Below, piece by piece: positions 1 through 64,000 of a stretch of 64,000 bases of DNA (position 1 is the first letter of the stretch; every line of letters begins with the position of its first letter). The notes below the pieces were generated by a model. That model saw only the letters and a program-made list of their open reading frames with translations, had not been told where the DNA came from and did no database searches. Source of the stretch: Diadophis punctatus similis (taxonomy: Eukaryota; Chordata; Lepidosauria; Squamata; Dipsadidae); the NCBI GenBank assembly GCA_023053685.1, contig JALIGW010000013.1, positions 18,002,501-18,066,500 of the forward strand. The letters are read 5' to 3'. The translations under genes were made by a program, and so were the position numbers.

Positions 1-617
1 CCTTAACAACTCCCTACATGTCTGCTGTATGTACACATTTAATTATATTTAAGGGACAAATAAAAAACTAGAGAAGTTTAAAAACAAAACAAAAATACAA
101 TTACTATAAATTGTCTAATTTATTTTGCCAACCCTAAGGGAATAATTATGCCCCAACCACTACTAGATTTGCAGTCACTATTGGTCATAGATATTTATTT
201 AATGGTTTAATAATCTTGATATTTTCCCTTGAGCTGGTTTGTATTTTATTAAATTTTATTGTCAGTTTTTGACATACTCAAACTCACATTCTTTGCAGAT
301 TATTTATTATTTTCTATTTAAGGATTTTGAAGGACAAAAACAAATGGACAGAGCAACTTAAGTATGAATCATTCTGGCATAAATGATGTTACCACCATTA
401 GAACTACATTGGCTTGTTTTTCCTCATTTTGTTTCCTTTTAGTTCTTTGCTTATTAAAAAAGGGCAGTTTTTCAAACCTGTAAATGAAATTAGAACTGAA
501 ATAGGTGGCAGGCACCTAGGAATTTATGGTAGGGGGTAGGGGGAGGCGGTTTAGAAAAATGACTGCTCAAGTGCTGAAAATGACTTGGATCAGGTCTTCT
601 CCATCTAAACAAACTAA
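1..617. other. AT-rich DNA without a recognised feature
   Basis: No ORF with codon-like composition, no clear transposon ends and no tandem repeat were seen. It probably belongs to the 5' flank or an upstream intron of MGAT4A. Confidence 0.5.
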
Positions 618-841
618 ACAAGGAGAGAAGCAACTTAGAACTAAGGAGAAATTTCCTGACAGTTAGAACAATTAATCAGTGGAACAGCTTGCCTCCAGAA
701 CTTGTGAATACTCCAACACTAGACGTTTTTAAGAAGATGTTGGATAATCATCTGTCTGAAGTAGTGTAGGGTTTCCTGCGTAAGTAGCGGGTTGGACTAG
801 AAGACCTCCAAGGTCCCTTCCAACTCTGTTATTATTATTAT
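618..841 (+). mobile_element. CR1/L3-like LINE, 3' end
   Basis: Contains the characteristic 3' end of a squamate CR1-type LINE: the stretch 'aactaaggagaaatttcctg' early on, then 'ttggactagaagacctccaa' and 'tcccttccaactctgttatt' at the tail, ending in an ATT-rich simple repeat. The same tail recurs at 12760-13530 and 58950-59690, and in reverse at 29615 and 48500. Confidence 0.8.
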
Positions 842-1491
842 CTGCAACTCCAAAGTGGAACTGCTCCATGGAGAAACTGGGATTTCCAGAAGAAGACCAT
901 CTTGATTTGCTGGTGGGATGGGTGATGGCTTTCAAAATTCTGAAGGATCCTTGGTGCTCTCTGAGCTTGGTTGTTTTCTTGTAGATATTTCATTACTCAA
1001 ACTAGGTAACATCATCAGTACTGCACGGCAAGGAGAGCAGCAAGGATCCTTCTATTCAACCCTGAGCTACAAATATTTTGCTTTATTGGTTTCCAAATTC
1101 TAGCTCCTAGTGAGAGTTAAGCTAGTTGTTTTAAGTATCAATTCCATTTTTGCCATTTAAATTATTTTTAGACCTTCTGTATTAATGCAGGAATAGTTTC
1201 ACGAGGCAACAAAAATACAGATCTGGGAAAACCACCATAAAATCAATTGTTTTCTGGGAGAATTCCCAGTAGTGAAAAGCTCCTAGTAGAACTTAATTAT
1301 GCTAAGCCTTATTAGGCTTATACTTTTCATTAATGTGATAATAGTCACTGATTCACCTTCATGGTGGATAAGTATAAGACTGCAAAGAACCATCCCTAGT
1401 TTGTGAGAAATGGCATGTTTTCAAAACTGGTGATGTTATTTTTTACTGTAGTGTCATAAACGGTGTTGTTATTAATATATGCCCCTTGGAA
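842..1491. other. No recognised feature
   Basis: Unique-looking AT-rich sequence between a LINE tail and a hAT element. The ORFs here are short and lack recognisable homology. Confidence 0.5.
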
Positions 1492-1847
1492 CTGGGGTGG
1501 GTTCCTCCCGGTTCGGACCGGATCGCCTGAACCAGTAGCAAACCGCTGGTGACATCACTGAACTGGATCGGCTAGTGCTGGTCCGTGGGCGCCGCCATCT
1601 ATTTTTTATTATTTTTTTGCGAATTTTTGTACTATTTTGAAGATTTTTCCTGTTCTTCTGCTTGTAAAAGGGCCACCCTCGGGTTTAAACTGACCTTTAT
1701 TCCTTCGCCCGAAGCACAGCTGGTCAGCTCCACAGCTGTGTTTCAGGCCGATTCCAGCTACTGAGCATGCGTGGAAGCCAAATTGCACAAGGGAACGTCG
1801 CAATCCAAATGCGAACCGGTGGCGAAGGTAAGTGGAACCCACCCCTG
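1492..1847. mobile_element. Non-autonomous hAT-like element with ends CTGGGGTGGGTTCC / GGAACCCACCCCTG
   Basis: Terminal inverted repeats match over 14 bp with one difference. The flanks CCTTGGAA (1484-1491) and CCATGGAA (1848-1855) form an 8-bp target duplication with one mismatch. No transposase is encoded. Confidence 0.75.
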
Positions 1848-1937
1848 CCATGGAATCATAGGGCATTTCTTTTTTGTTACTGTTACTGACATTCTGTTTT
1901 TGTTTGGCAAAAATGATGCTTTACTATGCCTCTGTAC

Positions 1938-2382
1938 CAGAGGTGGGTTCTTGCCGGAGCTGCCCGGTGTGCAGCTCCGGTAGGGAGCGGCGGATTCCGC
2001 AACCGCTCCGGAGCCCTCTCTGCTGGTCCATCGCGCGCGTTGCCATTTTTTCCGGGTGATTTTGGGTCGATTTTACTTCTGCGCATGCGCGGAAGCAAAA
2101 TCGCGCTGAAATCTCACGAGGGGATGTGTGCGAGAGATTTCGGCAAGATTTTGCTTCTGCACATGCGCAAAAGCAAAATCTTGCCGAAATCTCACGCGCG
2201 CCCACGTCCCCTCACGAGATTTTGGTGTGATTTTGCTTCTGCGCATGTGCAGAAGCAAAATTGCGCAAGGGGGCATGTGCACGTAGCAAGCGCACGTGCG
2301 CCCAAAGTGAGTGTGCACACGCCCGAAGCGTGAAGATGCGCGCGCAGCGCACTGGCACCAGTAAGGCAGCAACCCGCCCCTG
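1938..2382. mobile_element. Non-autonomous hAT-like element, palindrome-rich, 445 bp
   Basis: A perfect 8-bp target duplication CTCTGTAC lies at 1930-1937 and 2383-2390. The ends are CAGAGGTGGGTTC and CAACCCGCCCCTG. The interior is CpG-rich and holds three palindromic units (about 2071-2101, 2141-2186, 2230-2262) centred on GCGCATGCGC-like sequence. ORFs seen here on both strands are by-products of the palindromes and are not genes. Confidence 0.85.
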
Positions 2383-3124
2383 CTCTGTACAGTCACATAG
2401 CAGAATCAGCTAGACCACATCTTTTGATAATTACAATAATAAACACCTTCTTTAAACAAAGTAATGCCAGTATGGATGAATTGCAGTTGGCTTAGAATTG
2501 CTGAGGAGATTCATAACAGAAAACATATATTTGAATAAGCTAACTGCTCATTACATAGACACAGATTTTATTCATGGAATATATCAATATATCTGGAGTT
2601 TTTGTATCCCTTTTTCTTCAAGCTTCTAAAATTAGGCTGCAAGTTATTCTTAGACCTTCCCTAATCTTTTTTGCATTTGGCTGGGTCCTTATGTTTATGT
2701 TTATTTTTTGTAGGCTATACTCTGCAGGGAACTGGACTAGATGATTTGCAGATTGGATCCTGATTAATTAGCTGGATGAAATGGGAGCAAAATGCAATGT
2801 GAATTAAATATTATTCTATTAACTTCAATAGGAGCTAACTTTAATTATTTTTGCATCGAGTCAGTCTAATTTCGTTTTCTGAAATTCTTCTTTCCTTTAG
2901 GAATGTTTCCAAACATTCCCTAGCCCTTTTCTATATTAGCACAAAAAGGAAAAATGTTATGGATATCTTCCTGTAACATCACTAACTTCCTTTCGTGTGT
3001 GTGTGTGTGTGTACACTAATGGGCAGACACCACTGTGATTTTTCCAAAACTGGCCTACCTGTGGAATTCTGTGTCCTCCCTTTGTACTCTTGCTATTTGG
3101 AAGACTTTGAAAAGATTTGTTTAT
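2383..3124. other. No recognised feature apart from a short (GT)n
   Basis: AT-rich sequence. A short GT run lies at 2994-3012. I see no gene or transposon end. Confidence 0.45.
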
Positions 3125-3990
3125 TTTTTATTTATTTTAGTGTTCTTATATGCCGCCCTACTCCCTGGGGACTCAGGGCGGCGTACAACATGTAAAGAAC
3201 AACTAAACAATATAAAAATGTAATAACAATTTTAAAAAGAGTTTTAAAAATATACAAAGCCATGCATACATGCGGGAGACCTAAGATGTGAAATTGTCTC
3301 AAAACCCCACCTGCAGGAAGAGCCATGTCTTAATGCAGTGGTTCCCAACCTATGGTACGTGTACCACTAGTGGTACGCGAGGGCCTTCCAGGTGGTACGC
3401 GAACACTTTCGGGGTCATGAACAATTTTTAGTTAGTTATTTTTTACTTCACAAAAATGTTTACTGCCTAACACAAGATAATCTGGCAACGATTTGCAACT
3501 GTTGCCACACGCCACCCAGCTGGTCCCAGCGGCCCGAGAATCCAGTTGCTGGATGCGCGGGGCCAAAAAAGGAATGGTGACTGTTCTGAACTCTCAGCAG
3601 TTGCGCAGTAGAACCCTCGCGAGAAGGTGCGCGTCATAGCGAGCTCTCGAGCTAAGGTTAATCTCACTCTGTTATTGTTAGCACTATGTTCTCTTGACTC
3701 AAGTTACCCTTTGATATTCATTACTGCATCTCAGTGTGTATGTTACTATTTTTTATTATTATTTAGTTGGTTTGCGTGTTCTACTTGTACAATTATGGAA
3801 ATAAAGTGATATCTGATCGAATTTAGTTTCTCTGGAACCAGGTGGTACGCGGCGACTGTACGGGACCTCCAAGTGGTACTCGATCACAAAAAGGTTGGGA
3901 ACCACTGTCTTAATGGCTTTTCGGAAGGCCAGCAAGGTGGGGATAATTCGGATCTCTGGGGGTAGTTGGTTCCAGAGAGCAGGGGCTTTT
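3125..3990 (-). mobile_element. L2-like LINE 3' end, interrupted by a hAT element
   Basis: The segment 'atgccgccctactcc' with 'actcagggcggcgtaca' is the reverse of the L2-type 3' end also seen at 14366-14440. The sequence 'gcttttcggaaggccagca' then continues after the inserted hAT element (3336-3907), as in the longer copy at about 14600. The element is a 5'-truncated relic. Confidence 0.8.
3336..3907. mobile_element. hAT transposon relic, 572 bp, perfect 16-bp inverted ends
   Basis: The ends CAGTGGTTCCCAACCT and AGGTTGGGAACCACTG are perfect inverted repeats. The flanking TCTTAATG (3328-3335 and 3908-3915) is a perfect 8-bp target duplication, diagnostic of hAT. It lies inside an L2 relic. 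No intact transposase frame was seen. Confidence 0.92.
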
Positions 3991-5167
3991 AAGAAGAAGA
4001 TTTAAGAAGATAGCAAGGGCAGTTTCTACTCGCACAACCCATTTCTCATCCACTGAAATAAAATGAAAGCTAGGGGTTTCTGTCCTTTCCCTCTCAGCCT
4101 TCTGAACCTGCTGTGTGTCTGCTATAAGCACAACATAAACCATTTGTAATCAGAGCAGCCTGGCTGGATGCCGGGAAATGATAATTCATGGCCCTTCTCA
4201 GTCTTTTCAACTGGTCTAAAAGAAATGAGTGGATAGGAGAAATTTGACTGGCTGAATGAAGACTCTTCTTCCATATCAGGATATGGCAATCTGACTTCAA
4301 GAAAAGTAGAAATGAAACTGAGGGCTTGCAAAGTAGTGAAAAAGTTAAAGGAAAGCTTGAATTGATTGGATCTCATCCACAGAAGGACTGTCCTCTAGGA
4401 AGGAATAGAAGCCACCCAGTTTTTCAAGGGTTCTTCAAATGAATCATTTACTTGGGATTGAGGGGTAGGGAATGTCCCCCACCCACCCAAGTGCAGAATA
4501 TTGTAACATAGGAGTCTTAAGCAATAGGTTGGGAACTGTATCATGAGGAAGGCATGCACATTTGTGTTTACTAAAGCACTCCATTGCCACTTTAATGTAC
4601 TTGGGCAGAAAATATGTTAGTTACTTTACCTGTACTCGACTCTCATGTTCATTTTATTTTTCATGACTGTTTCCTGTAACCCTATTTAAAATTGAAATTA
4701 GTAATTTATTAGGAGGTTTCAACATCGTGTTTACATAACAAGCTTTGTTCTGAATATCTGGCAAAATGCGAAAGCGTAACAGTCATACTTTAATGAACAT
4801 TCAAACAATGATTTAGACTGCAAAAGTGTGAATGTTTACAAAATAATGAAATTCACAGATTTAGATACTATCCCTTTCTGAGTAAAATGCAAGTGTTCAA
4901 AGTGTTTTATTTACTTTGCCATATTAAAATCTAAATCTTAACATTTAGAAATAATTCAGACCCTTAAGAAAAGGGGGGAAAGGCAGTCTTGAGGATAAGA
5001 GAAAATATTATGTTTGAGGATATCCAACTGATGCTAAGATTAGATCATGGGGCATAAGTTCTGGGGAGATTCTCCAAAAAAGTGTTTCTGCAGCTGTTCT
5101 GTTGATGCTCTGGCTATTCATTGCATATTTTTTAAAAAACCAAACCAACCTTTTAAAAAATCTTGTC
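3991..5167. other. No recognised feature
   Basis: AT-rich sequence with short chance ORFs. I see no splice-consistent exon or mobile-element ends. Confidence 0.45.
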
Positions 5168-5390
5168 AGTAAGCTGGTCCAATCAGATGTTGCCTCAAGT
5201 GATCATGGAGACTTGCCTGTTAAAATGCAGCTGTGCATCATGAAGTTAACAAAAAAAACCTCTTTTGTTATGCTAATAGCAAGCTGGCCCAATCAGATGC
5301 TGCCTTTAAACATAAAGCCAATGTAAGCACTAGTGTGGTAAAAGGGACTGAGACTCAATGCCATCCAGTCTCCATGATCACCTGAGGCAA
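5168..5390. repeat. Local direct and inverted repeats around 'gatcatggaga'
   Basis: Positions 5190-5215 and 5365-5390 are inverted repeats of 26 bp with about two mismatches. Positions 5168-5193 and 5279-5304 are direct repeats of about 26 bp ('aagctgg.ccaatcagatg'). This may be a degraded foldback element; the family was not recognised. Confidence 0.6.
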
Positions 5391-5454
5391 GATCTGAGGC
5401 ATTGTGTGAGGAGAAGACTATAGTGAGGATTATAACTTTAATAGATACTACTGG

Positions 5455-5670
5455 TGTTGAGTTCTGGTACTGAAGAGTCAGGATGCAGTTTCAGTGACAA
5501 CAGCTCTTTATTGAATATAGTGAAACTCCAGCAAAAGCCCAGCCGGTGGCTCCTGTTTAAATAGGGAGCTCCGGCTGGGAAGAACCAATCAGCAATTAGC
5601 AATCTCCCGCTCAATAGAGCGGACTTGGTTGTAAACTACCTAGCTAATATGCTAATCTCAAGACACAACA
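5455..5670 (-). mobile_element. Solo LTR, 216 bp
   Basis: On the minus strand the segment runs from TGTTGTGTCTTG to CAGAACTCAACA, with a CAAT-like box (GATTGGT), a TATA-like TATTTAAA and an AATAAA poly(A) signal in the right order. ACTGG flanks both sides (5450-5454 and 5671-5675), a perfect 5-bp target duplication. There is no internal region, so it is a solo LTR left by recombination between LTRs. The 5-bp duplication fits gypsy-type elements or some endogenous retroviruses. Confidence 0.88.
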
Positions 5671-5846
5671 ACTGGCATTTATTTTGGGCCTGCCAACATA
5701 TACTGATATGAGCAATTGAGTAATTTTTTGGCAGGACCAAGAATCCAAATAGGTGATTATTCAGAGTTTTGTCTCTTAAAAGTAATATACTGCATTTGAT
5801 ATCTCATGTACGGCCTCATTCTGAAATTACTGTTGTTTGTTCACAG

Positions 5847-6058
5847 AACATAACAGATCGAACAGATTAAAGAACTCCATTCTGCAACAACAAAATCTTC
5901 AGTAATACAATGTCTTTACCAGCTTTACAATGATTAGGAATGACTGGGCAACTGTCTACTACTGGCTAAGCAACATTCATTGGAACATCTGGTCTTTAAG
6001 CCACAAAATTTGAATGTGGAACCTTGGTCAAATCTAAACAGTGTGATGTTGAAATGAG
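5847..6058 (+). other. MGAT4A: Probable 5' untranslated part of the first coding exon of MGAT4A
   Basis: A pyrimidine-rich stretch ending in TTCACAG at 5840-5846 is the best splice acceptor upstream of the start codon, which suggests that this exon is preceded by a non-coding exon outside the window. The leader contains short upstream ORFs at 5910-5933, 5930-6013, 5940-5969, 6014-6037, 6046-6057 and 6054-6062. The last one overlaps the MGAT4A start codon. The acceptor choice is inference; a weaker AG at about 5902 is an alternative, and it would still retain all of these uORFs. Confidence 0.55.
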
Positions 6059-62862
<56,804 letters not shown>

Positions 62863-63696
62863 GTATGATAATAAAGTCTATTTCTTCTTCCTTTCTATGA
62901 GTGTTACAGCAATACAAATATTTAGCAACCACAGTTGGGACCAGAACTCGATTGCTAAATGGCGCAAGTCCCTAAATTGGAAAATCATGTGACCATGACT
63001 GTGCTTATGATTTTATTTCAGCTTTCCTTTTCTCCTACTCCCAAGCTGAATGCGTACTGCAACACTGGATAATTAGCAAGAGCAAAATTAATGTTTGTGT
63101 TACATTCACTGTAGACTAGAGGAAGGGATTACTAGAGAGTAAGCAGGAACCCTCTTTTATTAATACTGGGGATTACACTGGCTGTTTGCCTTGCATGCTC
63201 AAGGCTGAGAATTTAAAGATCATCACTTCCTTCAATAACTGAGTCTGGAATCACCAGCATTTCTTTTTATCCCACTCTTAAAAAAATAAGCCTGGACTTC
63301 ATGAACCTTATTCGGTAACTATAGCTGAAGACATTCCCCCTCCCCTCCCCAGAACAATAAATATTTATAGAGCATCACAATAAACCTGACTTTAGTTGCT
63401 AAATTAAAGTTTCCTGTATCTCTTTCAACACAGGCCATGCTGCAAGTTTTGTAATTCAGCCGCAGCTGAAAGAATGCTGAGCAATGGTAGAACCAAGGAA
63501 GGAAGGTGTATTGGACTGCAGGCCTTACAGATGATTAAAAATAATATTTAAATTATCTACTTATAAGTTATTATTAACTGGTAAAATTCTGTCAATTCTG
63601 TGTTGACTTGGGGCTTATTTATTACTAAATATCTTTAGTATTGGACTACAGAAACTTTTTATAGGTTTCAAAGAGGAATATAAGCTGATCAGTACA
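62863..63696. other. MGAT4A: Intron 12, beginning
   Basis: A degraded 'ttgctaaatggcgcaagtcc' transposon scrap at about 62915-63005; otherwise no recognised feature. No further MGAT4A exon was found before 64000. Confidence 0.45.
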
Positions 63697-63925
63697 TAGC
63701 AATAGCACTTTTCTTATATACCGCTTCATAGTGCTTTACAGCACTCTCTAAGCGGTTTACAGAGTTCAGCATATTGCCCCCAACAATCTGGGTCCTCATT
63801 TTACCGACCTCGGAAGGATGGAAGGCTGAGTCAACCTTGAGCCTAGTGAGATTTGAACAGCTGAACTGTTGAACTAGCAGTCAGCCTGCAATGGCTGCAT
63901 TTAACCACTGCACCACTTCAGCTCT
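63697..63925 (-). mobile_element. Squamate tRNA-derived SINE, reverse, near full length
   Basis: The 3' end 'catagcaatagcacttttct', 'tataccgcttcatagtgctt', 'gacctcggaaggatggaagg' and the tRNA-like head 'atttaaccactgcaccactt'. Confidence 0.85.
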
Positions 63926-64000
63926 TGTACATAAATGCCATTACTAAAAATTTCAGAGATAAGTGAGAGAAAGGACAAAATCACATCATGCATATTATGT

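Noticed and set aside
1938..2382. CpG-rich block as the MGAT4A promoter CpG island
   Set aside because: It has hAT ends and a perfect 8-bp target duplication, so the CpG content comes from a transposon.

Overview
The window is vertebrate nuclear DNA, and the repeats point to a squamate reptile, most likely a snake. The evidence is the AT-rich introns packed with squamate tRNA-type SINEs, CR1/L3-like LINE 3' ends followed by (ATTCT)n pentamer tracts, L2 and L1 LINE pieces, SPIN-type hAT transposons and many other short DNA transposons. The species cannot be named from the sequence alone.

Only one protein-coding gene of the host is visible: MGAT4A, on the + strand. It encodes alpha-1,3-mannosyl-glycoprotein 4-beta-N-acetylglucosaminyltransferase A (GnT-IVa, family GT54). 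Twelve coding exons can be placed from the start codon at 6059 to a donor after 62862. Every internal junction has AG/GT and keeps the frame. Together they give 1401 nt, exactly 467 codons. The product aligns with the recalled human protein without an insertion or deletion, so about 68 C-terminal residues and the stop codon must lie beyond position 64000. The first coding exon probably starts near 5847 and carries a 5' leader with several very short upstream ORFs. The promoter and any non-coding first exon are not in the window or not recognisable.

Layout: 1-5846 is upstream or intronic DNA with CR1, hAT and L2 copies and a solo LTR. 5847-6152 is the first coding exon. 6153-31533 is a 25.4 kb first intron, which holds most of the mobile DNA, including a 2.3 kb L2 reverse-transcriptase relic, a second LINE relic, seven or more hAT elements with 8-bp target duplications, a SPIN copy and a Tc1-like end. 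31534-62862 holds coding exons 2-12, separated by introns of 1.2-5.2 kb with more of the same element families, often nested two or three deep. 62863-64000 is the start of the next intron.

I found no new multi-gene system. The observations most worth following are an 18-nt in-frame tandem splice acceptor before exon 9, a uORF-dense leader, hAT elements built from long perfect-looking palindromes that spread GCGCATGCGC-like motifs, two hAT insertions in opposite orientation at the same site of two CR1 copies, horizontally mobile element families (SPIN, Tc1-like), and several small foldback hairpins.
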